Below, piece by piece: positions 33,241 to 45,455 of a DNA stretch of 64,000 bases. The stretch lies in contig CM053326.1 of NCBI GenBank assembly GCA_028583605.1, positions 49,660,159 to 49,724,158 of the forward strand. Reading direction: 5' to 3'. Numbering within the stretch: position 1 is the stretch's first letter; the number at the start of each line of letters is the position of its first letter. The notes under the pieces were generated by a model. That model was not told the origin of the DNA, did not search any database, and saw nothing but the letters and a program-made list of their open reading frames with translations. Position numbers and translations under genes: made by a program. This DNA is from Dastarcus helophoroides (Eukaryota > Arthropoda > Insecta > Coleoptera > Bothrideridae).

Positions 33241-34620
33241 TCAGCTTTGTTCGCAATATTCGCCTTTTTTTTAAAACTGATTTTCTCTAAAAAAAATTCG
33301 AATTTTTCTCGGTTTCGAAATTTTTCTCGAAATTTCAATCGTTGTTTTTTTGAGATTTCTCCGTTTTTTCTTACCATTGGGATTTTTTTGAAAATGTCGA
33401 CCTTTTGGAATATGGATTTCCAGATATTTTGACCGGGTTCTTAAAATAAGACTCTTTAAAATCTTTTTCCTAAAGTTTGGAGTTCTATCTCAATTGATAT
33501 TCAACATTTCTAGAAATTTTGGCTTTTTCATCGAAATTTATCCAGTTCGAAATTTCGAATTGATTCTCAAAATTTAACTTTTTGAAAGAAAACTTCAGGA
33601 ATCTTTATTATTTGAAATGCTGCCATTTTTCTTAAAAATTTAAAATTTCGAATTTTTCTCGATCTCGAGGTTTTTCTCGAAATTTCAATCGTTGTTTTTT
33701 GAGATTTCTCCGTTTTTCTTACCCTTGGGATTTTTTAAAATGTCGACGTCTTTTCTTAAAGTTTGGATTTCTATCTCAATTGATATTCAACATTTCGAGA
33801 AATTTTGGCTTTTTTATCGAAATTTATCCAGTTCGAAATTTCGAATTGATTCTCAAAATTTAACTTTTTGAAAGAAAACTTCAGGAATCGTCATTATTTG
33901 AAATGCTGTCATTTTTCTTAAAAATTTAAAATTTCGATTTTTTCTCGATCTCGAAGTTTTTCTCGAAATTTCGATCGTTGTTTTTTGAGATTTCTCCGTT
34001 TTTTCTTAGCATTCGGATTTTTTGAAAATGTCGACCTTTTGGAATATGGATTTCCAGATATTTTGACCAGATTTTTAAAATAAGACTCTTTTTAAAATCT
34101 TTTTCTTAAAGTTTGGATTTCTATCTCAAATAATATTCAACATTTCTAGAAATTTTGGCTTTTTTATAGAAATTTATCCAATTCGAAATTTCGAATTGAT
34201 TCTCAAAATTTAACTCTTTGAAAGAAAATTTTAAAAATCGTCATTATTTGAAATGCTGTCATTTTTCTTAAAAATTTAAAATTTCGATTTTTACTCGATC
34301 AAAGTTTTTCTCGAAATTTCGATTGTTATTTCTTGAGATTTCTCCGTTTTTTCTTACCATTGGGATTTTTTTCAAAATGTCGACCTTTTGAAATATGGAT
34401 TTCCAGATATTTTGACCAGATTCTTAAAAAAAGACTCTTTTTAAAATCTTTTTCTTAAAGTTTGGATTTCTATCTCAAATGATATTCAACATTTCTAGAA
34501 ATTTTGGCTTTTTTATCGAAATTTATCCAGTTCGAAATTTCGAATTGATTCTCAAAATTTAACTTTTTGAAAGAAAACTTCAAAAATCGTCTTTATTTGA
34601 AATGCTGTCATTTTTCTTTA
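33241..34620. repeat. ~350-bp tandem array, four copies
   Basis: Marker GAGATTTCTCCGTTTTT occurs near 33350, 33700, 33986 and 34334. The second copy lacks about 64 bp (GGAATATGGATTTCCAGAT and neighbours). Confidence 0.88.
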
Positions 34621-35243
34621 TATGCATAAGTATATTCTAAATACTTCTGCTAGAACTTTTGATTGTAAAAACATTTTACAGTGAATTATCCCCTAACGTC
34701 AAAATTAACGTCGATATTTCAATTTCTAGATATCAACAGTAAAAATAGTAAAAATTGGATGACACTCGGATAAGTGATAGGATAAATTGCAGAGCTGGAT
34801 ATCCATTTAGATCCAGAATGATTTGGAGAACTGTTTTTTTGTGAAATTATGTAGAATATTAGTATGATTTATGATACTCTTCAATTTTCACTTGCAAATT
34901 TTGTTGCATCAGTTATTTATTTGGACGAAAAATCTTTTTTGTCCATAAGAAAACTGCCACTGCCTACTCAGTGACCTCATCGATCACCACACCTCACCTC
35001 AATTTTTTTTTTTTTGTAGGTGTCCTTTAAAAATCAAATTTACAAGCAAATATAGATAAGGTTGAAGCCTTACAGATTGCAAAAATGATAATTCAGACTA
35101 GATGATAGAACCATACTAAAGGCAATTCGAGTAGCCCAAAAATGAAGAAAAAAAGAGTATCGGGAAATGAACTGATTTGACGATTTACTAACAGCAAATT
35201 AGTGATTTTTTACTTTATTTTATTATAAGTTGGTGGTTTTTTT
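34621..35243. other. AT-rich spacer
   Basis: Nothing recognised. Confidence 0.35.
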
Positions 35244-35535
35244 TGTGGAACGGACTAGTTCTTGGTTATCTTCAAAAACTGAAATACGAATCTGGTCCCC
35301 TAAAACCAAGAAAAATTAAAAAACACAACAGAGGTTGATCTAACGCGTTTCGATAGCCTAGCTATTATCTTCAGAGAGGTACTCTGTATCTCAGTATCTC
35401 TCTGAAGATAATAGCTTGACTATCGAAACGTGTTAGAGCAACCTCTGTTGTGTTTTTTAATCTTTCTTGGTTTCAGGGGACAAGATTTGTATTTTAATTT
35501 TTGAAGATAACCAAGGACCAGTTCGTTCCACCAAA
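35244..35535. mobile_element. FB element, full-length palindrome
   Basis: The most complete copy: TTGTGGAACGGACTAG at the left, TAGTTCGTTCCACCAAA-type end at the right, two arms of about 140 bp and both hammerhead regions. On + : CTGAAGA (35402-35408), ATAG/CTAT, GAAAC (35425-35429), then ACGTGTT. On - : CTGAAGATAATAGC, GAAACGCGTT. Confidence 0.92.
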
Positions 35536-36300
35536 CTTACGGCTTCCAGTTTTTATAAATTCAGACTTCGACATTAAAAAAAAAATTTCATAGTTTTTCG
35601 AAGTTACAACTTTTTTCAACTTTTCTTCAAAATTTCTAAACTGTATTTAAAACAAAAAATGCCTGAAAGCAGAAAGAAACATTATATTGTATTTCGGTTT
35701 GCGAAACTTGGCCAGATTGCCATCTTTATCTAAGAATAATCGTAATATTCTTAAATATTTATCAAAGTGCTCCATACCTACATAAGTAGCAAAGATAATT
35801 TATCAAGCCAAGGAATAAACATCTAAGTTTAATATTTATGAAGTGTTATAAACAGTATGTGGTGGAACTTAACATGGTCTGGAAATTACTTCTGTACTGA
35901 AGCAAATGGCAAGATGTGGGATGTAACAACTGTTGCAGAACATGATTGACTAAAGATAATGCACTAAAAAAACCGAGCAAAAGATTAATTTGCAGACGAA
36001 ATCATTAATCTAAGAGAGCATGTTTAAAGCTTCTCCGCTATTAATTATATTTTATTTTAAAGATAGTGCTCACTGATAAAAGCATTTACCACTGACCCCA
36101 ACTACAGTCACAGTTATTAATCATTAATTTCTGTTTTTAATGTCAAAAAGAAATTTAAAAAATCAAAAATCTTCTTAATTGAGATTATTTTTCTTGTTCT
36201 TTGTCCATTTTACTAAGATATCCAATCAATATGACCACAACATTCTATTAAATAAACTTATTTTTGTTCCTTTAAATATTTAAAGTTTTTCTTTAACTTA
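35536..36300. other. AT-rich spacer
   Basis: Nothing recognised. Confidence 0.35.
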
Positions 36301-38877
36301 ATTTTTTTAGTTAAAAAATTTTGGAACTCTGCACATAAAATATCCAAATTTTAAACAAAAACTAATAGCCATTCACAAGAATTCAGTTCTAACACGAACT
36401 TTCGAGAAAAACGTCCAACTTTTAAGTTCAAATACAAAATCTCGAGAAAAAAGTTCAAATCTTGAGATGAAGGTTAACATTTTGAGATCAAAAGACAACA
36501 TTTTCAAAAAAAGTCCAGATTTCGTGTTTTGTAATAAAATTTTAAAGAAAAATATTAAGGTTCAAGTTGAACTAAGAATTTTCAGAAGAAACTCTCCTAA
36601 GAAAATCTTAAAATTTCCGCCTTATTCTCGAATTTTGAGAATGAAGTAAAACATTCGATGAAATGGCTAAAATGTCAAATTAAAATTTTTGCGAAAGGTT
36701 TTCCTTTAATAAATCGCACTTTCTTGGAAATGTTGACTTTTTTCTCGAAATTTCGACTTTAATATTAAAATGTTAAACCTAACCACTACATTTTGAGAAA
36801 AAAGTTTAAATGTCCAGAGAAGCATAAAATTGATAAAAACAAATGTCAAGTTATTAAGAAATTATGAGAAAAATTCGAACATTTTAAGAGAAACTAGAAA
36901 CTTATATTTTTTTTTTGCTATAAACTTTCGAATCTGTAAATGTCAAATTTAAACATGAAATTTTGATGTTTTCGAAAATTGCGATATTAAAATTAAAATT
37001 TTGAATTTTTTTAATAAATAATGTTTTTATTTTGATACAAACTTTCTAAGAAACCTGAATTTTCCCAAGGCTTCTGGTTAAAACTGACTTTTTTTTATAA
37101 TTTAGAAGTTCACCCACGCTAATAGTACCATTAAATTTTTAAAAACGAAAATAACAAAAGAGTCTTAAAATCTTTTCGTTTTTGTTTAAACTTCGAGTTC
37201 TCTGTCAAAATGTTAAATTTGAAATTAAAATTTTTACTTTTCTCCTAAAATTCCAACTTTAAAATCAAAATACCGACTTTATTTCGACTTTAATTTCAAA
37301 CTGTCGAGTTTTCTCGAAATTGTGAGTTCTAAGGTTAAAACTTCGAAAAAAAAAGAAAACAAAATTTCACTTTAATCAGAAAATTTGAACTTTAATCGGT
37401 AAATTTCGACCTTCATTATTTACGAGATTTGACTTTAAAACTTTTGGTAAAAAAACTTAAAACATTTTGATCAATTTCCGAATTTAAAAATCTTAACTCA
37501 AAATTTTGATAAAATTTGAAATTCTCAACATTTGCTTAAAAATTCAATGTTTCTATGGAAATCTCATTAATTATTAAATTTTAATCTCTGACAAACGCTT
37601 TTCACTTTCAATCAAAATTTGACCATTTCAAAAAACGATGAAAGTTTTCACTTTAAATTTAGGCTATTTTTATCTTAAAAAAATTAAAATTTTAAATTTG
37701 AACTTGGATTCTTCAGAACATAATAAAATTTCGAAAATAACTTTGAAATGTTTGCTCCAAATTTCCTATAAACTTGAAAATGTTTAAAAAGGATTCGAAA
37801 TTACGATAAAAGATAGTAAAAAGAGATTTAACTTTTTTTCGAAATGTACATTTTTCCTAATATTTTATACTTAAATTGCAATTTTTTTTCTAACTGACAA
37901 ACATGAAATGCGGTCTTTTTTAAAAATTGACTTCTTTTGATATTTACGCAGTAATCTCTAAATTCAAATGTTTAAAAGACTCAATTACTAGAAATAGTTG
38001 AAATCTTGAAAAATTTTTGTTTATGAAAAAATTGTTTTTTCGAACTTTGCTCACTGATTGAATCAAATTTGAGTTCCTAGAACGGTGCAATTGCTTCCCC
38101 TAAAATTGAATGATTTCCTCGAAATATTGAATCGAAACAGGACATTTAAAAAAAATTGTCAAGTTTTAACCCACATTTTTAAGAAAGTAGTCAAAATTTG
38201 CAAAAAAAACTAACTTTATGTAAAATAAATTCTAAAGGTTTCATTTTAATCATAACAGTTTAACTTTCAACTTAAAATCCTTAGTATAAGTCGGAATTTT
38301 GAGACTTAATATTTTTTTTAATTTTGAATTCTTTGCAAAATTTCAAAATTGTCATTTTCTTTTCCTGTATTTCGAGTATCTTCTCGAAACTTTATCCTTA
38401 GTATAAGTCGGAATTTTGCAACTTAATACTTTTTTTTTAATTTTGAATTCTTTGCAAAATTTCAAAATTGTTATTTTCTTTTCCTGAAAATTTTACTTCA
38501 AATTCAGATGTAGACGTTTTTTTTTAGAAATATTAACTCCGCTTTATATATTACTTTTCTAAACGTTTTATCTTTAAACTTAAAAAGTGTTAACATTATT
38601 TCTAAATGGTTTAACCCAAAATTTTGAAAATAAAAATTTTTAATTTTAAATTCTATTTATTCTAAAAGTGAAAGTACAAGTTTACAGTTCCCACATTTTC
38701 TAAAAAAAATTGACTTTGTACTCGAAATTTCAACCTAAATGGAAATTTTAAATTTAAATTTGAATTTTTTTCCTAAATTTCATATTTTTATTTTGAAACT
38801 TGAACTTTTGTTTCGAGATTGCCCGAAATACTTTCTAATTTCTAATTTTTTTAAATAAAAAATTAAAAACGAGTCAG
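36301..38877. repeat. AAATTTCGA-type low-complexity sequence
   Basis: Highly diverged; only one local duplication stands out (about 38280-38400 and 38400-38480, AGTATAAGTCGGAATTTTG). No gene. Confidence 0.6.
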
Positions 38878-39005
38878 AGCTGAACCAAAAATCGAAAACC
38901 GTAAAAAACCGGAGCGAAAACCGGAACTGAACCTATATAATTTTTTTTCCGGAACGAAATCCAAAAACCGTAACGAAAATAATAACGGTTCCAAGTCCAG
39001 GCTAG
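38878..39005. repeat. CCGGAAC-rich module
   Basis: GAAAACCGGAACTGAACC, TTTCCGGAACGAAATCC and AATAATAACGGTTCC; similar vocabulary to 27300-27405 and 45846-45970. Confidence 0.7.
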
Positions 39006-39338
39006 AATAAGGATGGATGAGATTTTTTCAAAATCCGTTTTTGCTTTTGCAATTTTTTTAAATTAGTTTTTCGAAATATCGACAGTTTTCTCAAAATCCG
39101 CCTTCTTTTCACTCTCAAATCCAATCCTTGTTCTTGGAAATCTCAACTTTTTCATCAAAGTTTCTATTTGTCTCAGAATTTCGATTTTATTTCAAAGTTT
39201 GTCTTTTTATAAACATTTATTTTTAAAATTAGACTATTTTCTCAAAAGTTGACTTTTTGTGCGAACTTTCCATTTTTTTTCTCGAGGTTTCGTCTTTATT
39301 CTCTCTACTTGTCTTTTTCCCTACATTTTCGTTATTTT

Positions 39339-39412
39339 TTTTGTGGAACGGACTTGTCCTTGGAGACTTGTATATTAATTTTGGAAGATAACCAAGGATC
39401 AGTCAGTTCTAC
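39339..39412. mobile_element. FB element remnant
   Basis: TTGTGGAACGGACTTGTCC is followed at once by GAAGATAACCAAGGATCAGT; most of both arms is gone. Confidence 0.7.
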
Positions 39413-39832
39413 TGAAATTACTCTTCTGGAAATTTCGACTTTTAGAAATTCCTTTATTCTTCGAAATATTCCGAAATATTTGGGTTTCATTCTAAATTTA
39501 ATTTTCTGACTTTTTTTTTCTGAAAGTTTGAGTCCTTTTCGAGATTTCGAAATGTAGAAATCCAGTCTCCTAAGTTCATGCAGTTCACTGAAAATATATA
39601 ATATACTCAGCTGGAAGATTTTCTGATTTTGTTCTTTTGTTGGCCATTAATTGTTCAAAATAATTGTCGTCCCCCCTGAATCCTGTCTACGCACATACCT
39701 GTTAGAAGATTTTTTTCAAATTCAATAATTTTCGTTTTATCTAGTTTTTTACGACACTTATAATATATACTTCTAGTTTCTGTTATTTTCATATTGTTTT
39801 GTTTTTATGTAATTTTTTGTGCACCTTGTGCA

Positions 39833-40270
39833 CAGGATATACTTCTTCCGGGATTGGACCGTGTCAAAGAACTACTAAAAGTGTTCGACGTTTCGCCCAC
39901 CATCGTAGGGGGCTTCTTTAGGAACAAAGAAAAGAAACAATAAATGAAAAGAGGAATATGAGGGAATATGCAAAAAGGAAAGAATGAAAAGGCCAATTTC
40001 AAAACATCAAAGCACGGTAACTCAGTATGTTCACCATACCAGAGGCGAAACTCTTCTGAATTGAAAATTGACACAAAGGACAAGAAAGTGTAGACAGAAG
40101 AGCACGGTAACTCAATATGTCCACCAAACCAGAGGAGAAACTCTTCTGAATTGAAAATTGGTACAAAGGACAAGAAAGTTTAGACAGAAGAGCACGGTAA
40201 CTCAGTATGTCCACCAACCAGAGGCGAACTTTTCTGAGAGGAAAGAAAGAAAGGGAAACTTTATATACCA
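39833..40270 (-). mobile_element. Penelope-like element 3' region
   Basis: Reading the minus strand after the ORF: three 90-bp repeats (CAGAAGAGTTT...), GGCCTTTTCATTC, the hammerhead region (39881-39927) and GAAGTATATCCTGTGCAC. The ribozyme core reads CTAAAGA, with G5 changed to A, a change expected to kill activity. Confidence 0.82.
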
Positions 40271-40283
40271 TTCGTCTGCGCGA

Positions 40284-40745
40284 TCACTTCCGAAGATTTT
40301 CGATGGTTGGTTTCCAGATGGAGGAAAGCATGTAACCGTCGCCTCTGTTGATGTTTTTGGGGAATTTTTGGATTTCAATGGTCTCGCCTATCTTCCTATT
40401 ATAGTAATTGGGAATATTGGATATAATTGAAATATTATTAAAGAGAATTTTATGTCCGGTCTCATGTTGATGTTCCGCGAAAATAAACCAGAGCTAAGAC
40501 ATCTTTGGTGCTCGGATATTCGCGTCTTAAATGATCGCCCCGTTTCTCCGATGTAGTTTGAACCACAAGAACAAAGAACCCTGCACACACCATTAGAACA
40601 AAAGGATGAAATTTTATCTTTGGGAGATGGGAGGAGCTGTTAGATCTTTGAAGATGATGAAGAAATGGGTTTAATGTTGTGTTTTTTCAATAATTTTCCG
40701 ATTTGATCTGTTATTCCGAGAATATAAGGAAGAAAGGTAGTTTTT
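40284..40745 (-). pseudogene. Penelope-like ORF, C-terminal GIY-YIG endonuclease domain, broken
   Basis: Penelope-like elements encode a reverse transcriptase joined to a GIY-YIG nuclease that nicks DNA for target-primed reverse transcription. On the minus strand the sequence reads a linker (ITDQIGKLLKKHNIKP), CRVLCSCGSNYIGETGR (the Y.IG block with the following Arg), TRISEHQRCL, HETGHKI and a final IWKPTIE. There is an in-frame TAA at 40642-40640 (KI*QLL), and a net loss of about 13 bp relative to the copy at 48.2 kb shifts the frame before HETGHK. The reverse-transcriptase part is missing. The frame ends at TGA 40286-40284. Confidence 0.88.
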
Positions 40746-40814
40746 TGACACGCTCCAATTCCGGATTGTACTAACTCTGGCCGTGGAAGCCTTCGTTATC
40801 ACATACAAGGGTAT
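40746..40814 (-). mobile_element. Penelope-like terminal fragment
   Basis: TTGACACGCTCCAATTCCGG and CCGTGGAAGCCTTCGTTATC match the outer end blocks of the family. Confidence 0.6.
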
Positions 40815-41201
40815 TGTTGCGTGCTATCGTTTCGAATTGACTAACACGTGAATTGAATATTACCCACTTTATTTCTAAAACTAAATTCGGAACACTACAA
40901 CTGAATAATGAACTCACTTATTGACGTCTAACTGCTAACTCACTAACTACACTGACTGATTGACTCCAACTAACTGATTCGAGCGAAAGCCGACCGCCTT
41001 ATATAGTTATCGTTCGCGGGTTCTCGAAAAATTCCGCAGATAAGGCTTATCGTTTGCCGAAATTTCTGAAACGCTTATCCGCCGTTAGCTTCGTTATCGC
41101 GGCCGCTTTCCCCTTATCAGATCTTTCTAGAAACTTTTCTTATGTACTAAAATCTACAGTTCTATTCTAAATTCTATTCTATCTATTTACATTGCGTTAC
41201 A
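40815..41201 (-). mobile_element. Solo LTR
   Basis: It runs from TGTTGCGTGC to TTGCGTTACA. Minus-strand TATATAAGGCGG. Flanks GTAT and ATAC do not match, so the target duplication is not clear. Confidence 0.85.
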
Positions 41202-41396
41202 ATACATAAATTTTCAGTTCTGTGCGACATTTAAATATCAACAAAATAATCAGCGTTATAAGTGAATAAGCAACATTAGTTTACAAAAAATAAAATATCC
41301 CTCTATTCCTCTAATATCCCCCTCTACTTATTTCATTCAAATGTTAAGTTTAATTTGAAAGATTTTATGTAAAGTTTTGATTTAAATTTCGAAGCC

Positions 41397-41487
41397 ATTT
41401 GCTTTGTTATCGCGGCCGCTTTCCCCTTATTAGATCTTTCTAGAACATCTTCTTACGTACTAAATTCTATAGTTTACATTTCGTTAC
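41397..41487 (-). mobile_element. LTR end fragment
   Basis: Only the last ~90 bp (on +), from GCTTTGTTATCGCGGCCGC to TTTCGTTACA. Confidence 0.8.
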
Positions 41488-42130
41488 AGTACCATGAACA
41501 ATTTTGTTGTATTAAGTTATTCAATATTGATACGCCACTGTAAATACAAGTAAACATTTGGAAAGGTAGGTAAGGTGTATTCAACAAAGGTTTCCAATGC
41601 GTAGGTTTGAGTCTGGACTCCCATATGCAGCCGCTGTTTACTTCACTGAATGGTGCTTCCTATCTAGTCAGCGCATGAATCGAAAAGACAAATTTACCGG
41701 ATACTGGCGTTAGATATGTATATGTATACGTTGGTAGGTGTGTGGGTGTTCATTTAGAGACCACATAGGACAAGCATTTTCAGCAATGATGAAGTTGATT
41801 TCGGACTCTTCCCAGAATAGACGTGCCCCTCTCCACACCGCCATTGCACTACTGCTTCCCGGGGCTATTTCTGGACACCGCCTGTCATCAGACCGGAGGT
41901 AGACCGTGGTATACGTAGGCGCCGATAAGCCTGTCTCATCTTTTTGAACTTTCGAGTGCTTGGACAACGACTGCCACGCATTATATTTATCTGTTCACTT
42001 TAAAAAATTGCTCTATCTAATCTTTTTATTTCCTGTAAGTGCACAATACCTAAAGTGTTGCACTTCGACGAAACATTCTTTTATAAAAGTAAAAAATAAA
42101 GTGTGAATTCAAACCACGAAATACTTATTT
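41488..42130. other. Unique region, balanced composition
   Basis: A minus-strand 85-codon ORF (41710-41967) covers the GC-richer part. I do not recognise it and see no splice or start evidence. Confidence 0.3.
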
Positions 42131-42320
42131 TGTGTTGAAACTTTTAAGCACTCCACCGCGTATCGATTTGAATCTCAATGCAAATGACGTCGATGCATCT
42201 TTTGCTAATCTTTTTAGATTAGTGCGCTTGAAAATGCCAGTTCTGCGGGCGAAATACGTATCGCGTAATTATTTATTTAATTGCCGATGTTGTAAAGGGG
42301 TGAAACCTTCTTTGGACTCC
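42131..42320 (+). repeat. Dispersed repeat with degenerate hammerhead-like core
   Basis: Same family as 7207-7365 (inverse). TTGAAAA (42228-42234) stands where CUGANGA is expected, with two core changes; stem II GCC/GGC; GAAA (42251-42254); self-complementary ATACGTAT (42254-42261); C42262; stem I GCGC (42224-42227)/GCGT (42263-42266). Confidence 0.6.
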
Positions 42321-42345
42321 ACCGTGTAGACAAACTAAGCAATAT

Positions 42346-42701
42346 TGTTACGCGCTCATCGGTTCGAATTGATTAACACGTGAATTGAATAATGCCCACT
42401 TTATTTTCAAACTCAACTCGGATCGCTACAACTGAACAATTAACTCACTTATTGACTTCTTACTGCTAACTCACCACTTAACTACACCGACTCTAACTAA
42501 CTTCCTCGAGGGAAAGCTGACCGCCTTATATAGTTTTGGCTCCCGGCTTCTAGAACTTTTCGGCAGATATCGTTTGCCGAAATTTCTGGAAGGCTTATCT
42601 GCCGTTTGTTTCGTTATCGCGGCCGATTTCCCCTTATCAAATCTTTCTAAAAACTTTTCTTAGGCACTAAATTCTATTCTATCTATTTACAATGCGTTAC
42701 A
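42346..42701 (-). mobile_element. Solo LTR
   Basis: TGTTACGCGC to ATGCGTTACA; flanks ATAT (42342-42345) and ATCT (42702-42705). Confidence 0.87.
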
Positions 42702-42921
42702 ATCTTTGTAATTTGTTTTTAAATAAGAATAAAAAAAAACTGCTTTGCGCAAAAATAAATAAACTGTTGACAATTTGAAGAACATAACTGAGAATTTAAT
42801 TGAAAGTAGTTTCTGAAATAATACACGAGCATGGTGCATCTGCTTATCTGTTTAGTAAGTCTAAGCAGAGACTAACAATAATTGACATTTTCAACCCTCA
42901 CTTCGTGGACTTCTTTAGTAT

Positions 42922-43273
42922 TTTAACGAGATGTAAATTATAGAATTTAATACGTAAGAAAATTTTCTAGAAAGATCTGATAAGGAGAAAGCGGCCGCGA
43001 TAACGAAGCAAACGGCAGACAAGCGTTCCTGAAATTTCGGCAAACGATAAACCTTATCTGCGGGATTTTTCTAAAACCTGGGAGCCAAAACTATATAAGG
43101 CGCTCGCCTTTCCCTCGAGCCAGTTAGAGTCGGTGCAGTTAACTAGGGAATTAGCAGTTAGAAGTCAATAAATGAGTTAATTATTCAGTTGTAGCGATCC
43201 GACTTCAGTTTGAAAATAAAGTGTTTCACAATTCACGTGTTAATAATCATTTCGAACCGATAAGCCCGCAACA
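42922..43273 (+). mobile_element. Solo LTR in the left arm, copy 1
   Basis: Begins TTTTAACGAG (TG mutated), TATATAAGGCGCTCGCC, AATAAAGTG, ends GCAACA; flanks GTAT/ATAT. Confidence 0.88.
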
Positions 43274-43275
43274 AT

Positions 43276-43458
43276 ATTCATAATTATTAAACTTTATTAA
43301 CCATAAAAACGCAACAAAATTTCAAAATTCCACGAGCTTTTCGATAAATTTTTGCAAAATGTGAAACCTGGTCCGGTGTTAGCAAATATTTATCGAAAAC
43401 CTTGTGCAATTTTTAAATTTTATTGCGTTTTTATTCTCAATAAAGTTTAATAGTTATG
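43276..43458. repeat. Long hairpin of the 1.07-kb unit
   Basis: Arms of about 80 bp (TTCATAATTATTAAAC, AAAACGCAACAAAATTT, TTTTCGATAAAT) face a loop with GAAACCTGGTCCGGTG. Further copies at about 44356-44525, 45200-45330 (half), 52440-52620 and 53292-53476. Confidence 0.85.
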
Positions 43459-44005
43459 AACAGAGACTGACAGATAACGCACAGCCCAAACCAATGGGTC
43501 TAGGTGCATGAAATTTCACGTAGATGTTGCCCATAATACGTAGGTGAGCACTAAGGGAAGATTTTTCAAAATTCAAGCTATAAGGTGATAGAATTGGGCA
43601 TTAAAAATCACTTAAGGTGCACACAATGAATAATACACGCGTTTGTATTTAAAGTTGCCTATACGCGTTGGGAGCTAACGTTATTGATGAATGTGTCTCT
43701 AGTCTCCACTCGAATTTATCCAAATGTTTGCATGTTTGCATAAACACACTTTTCAAAATTGTAGAACTCCCCCTTTTCGAGAAATCGATCGATTCATTTC
43801 GTCGTGGGATAATGGGTACACATAACAGTTTAAGAAAATCAACTTCGTGTCAATGTATTGGGATCAATTTATAACTGGGAATTTAATTCGAAGTAGTTTA
43901 TGAAATAGTGCACGATAAGCATGGTACATCTGTGTAATAAGTCTCTAAGCAGAGACTAACAATAATTGACATTTTCAACCCTCACTTCGCGGACTTCTTT
44001 AGTAT

Positions 44006-44353
44006 TGTAACAATATGTAAATTATAGAATTTAGTACGTAAGAAAATTTTCTAGAAAGATCTGATAAGGAGAAAGCGGCCACGATAACGAAGCAAACGGC
44101 AGATAAGCCTTCCTGAAATTTCGGCAAACGATTAACCTTATCGGCGGAATTTTTCTAGAACCTGGGAGCCAAAACTATATAAGGCGCTCGCCTTTCCCTC
44201 GGGCCAGTTAGAGTCGGTGTAGTTAACTAGTGAGTTAGCAGTTAGAAGTCAATAAATGAGTTAATTATTCAGTTGTAGTGATCCGAGTTTAGTTTGCAAA
44301 TAAAGTGTTTTACACTTTGTTAATAATCATTTCGAACCGATAAGCCCGCAACA
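44006..44353 (+). mobile_element. Solo LTR in the left arm, copy 2
   Basis: TGTAACAATATGTAAATT to CCCGCAACA, TATATAAGGCGC; flanks GTAT/ATAT. Confidence 0.9.
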
Positions 44354-45455
44354 ATATTCATAATTATTAAACTTTATTAACCATGAAAACGCAACAAAAT
44401 TTCAAATTTTCGATAAATTTTTGCAAAATGCGAAACCTGGTCCGGTGTTAGCAAATATTTATCGAAAACCTTGTGGAATTTTTAAATTTTGTTGCGTTTT
44501 TATTGTTAATAAAGTTTAATAGTTATGAACAGAGAGTGACAGACAACGCACAGCCCAAACCAATGGGTCTAGGTGCATGAAATTTCACGTAGATGTTCCC
44601 CATAATACGTAGGTGAGTACTAAGGGAAGATTTTTCAAAATTCAAGCTATAAGGTGATAGAATTGGGCATTAAAAATCACTTTAAATGCCTTCAATGAAT
44701 AATACACGCGTTTGTATTTAAAGTTGCCTATACGCGTTGGGAGCTAACGTTATTAATGAATGTGTCTCTAGTCTTCACTCGAATTTATCCAAATGTTTGC
44801 ATGTTTGCATGAACACAATTTTCAAAATTGTAGAACTCCCCCTTTTCAAGAAATCGATCGATTTATTTCGTCGTGGGATAATGGGTACACATAACAGTTT
44901 AAGAAAATCAACTTCGTGTCAATGTATTGGGATCAATTTATAACTGGGAATTTAATTCGGAGTAGTTTCTGAAATAGTGCACGATAAGCATGGTACATCT
45001 GCTTAATAAGTCTCTAAGCAGAGATTGACAGACAACGCACAGCCCGAACCGATGGGTCTAAGTGCATAAAATTTCACATAGATGTTCCCCATAATACGTA
45101 AGTGAGCACTAAGAGACGATTTCTCAAAATTCAGTCTCTGAGATAGTGAAAATGGGCTTTAATGGACATTTCCAACCCTTACTTCGTGGAATTCTTTAAT
45201 ATTCATTACTATTATACTTTATTAACGATAAAAACGCAACAAAATTTAAAAATTCCACAAGGTTTTCCATAAATATTTGCAAAATGCGAAACCTGGTTCG
45301 GTGTTAGCAAATATTTATCGAAAACTGGGAATTTAATTCGAAGTAGTTTCTGAAATAATGCACGATAAGCATGGTACATCTGTGTAATAAGTCTCTAAGC
45401 AGAGACTAACAATAATTGACATTTTCAACCCTCACTTCGCGGACTTCTTTAGTAT

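Noticed and set aside
43668..43874. 68-codon ORF repeated at 43668, 44737 and 52877-53083 (minus)
   Set aside because: It starts at TTG, not ATG; most differences between copies change the residue, and the copies near 49.8 and 52.1 kb are broken. It looks like a repeat that happens to be open.
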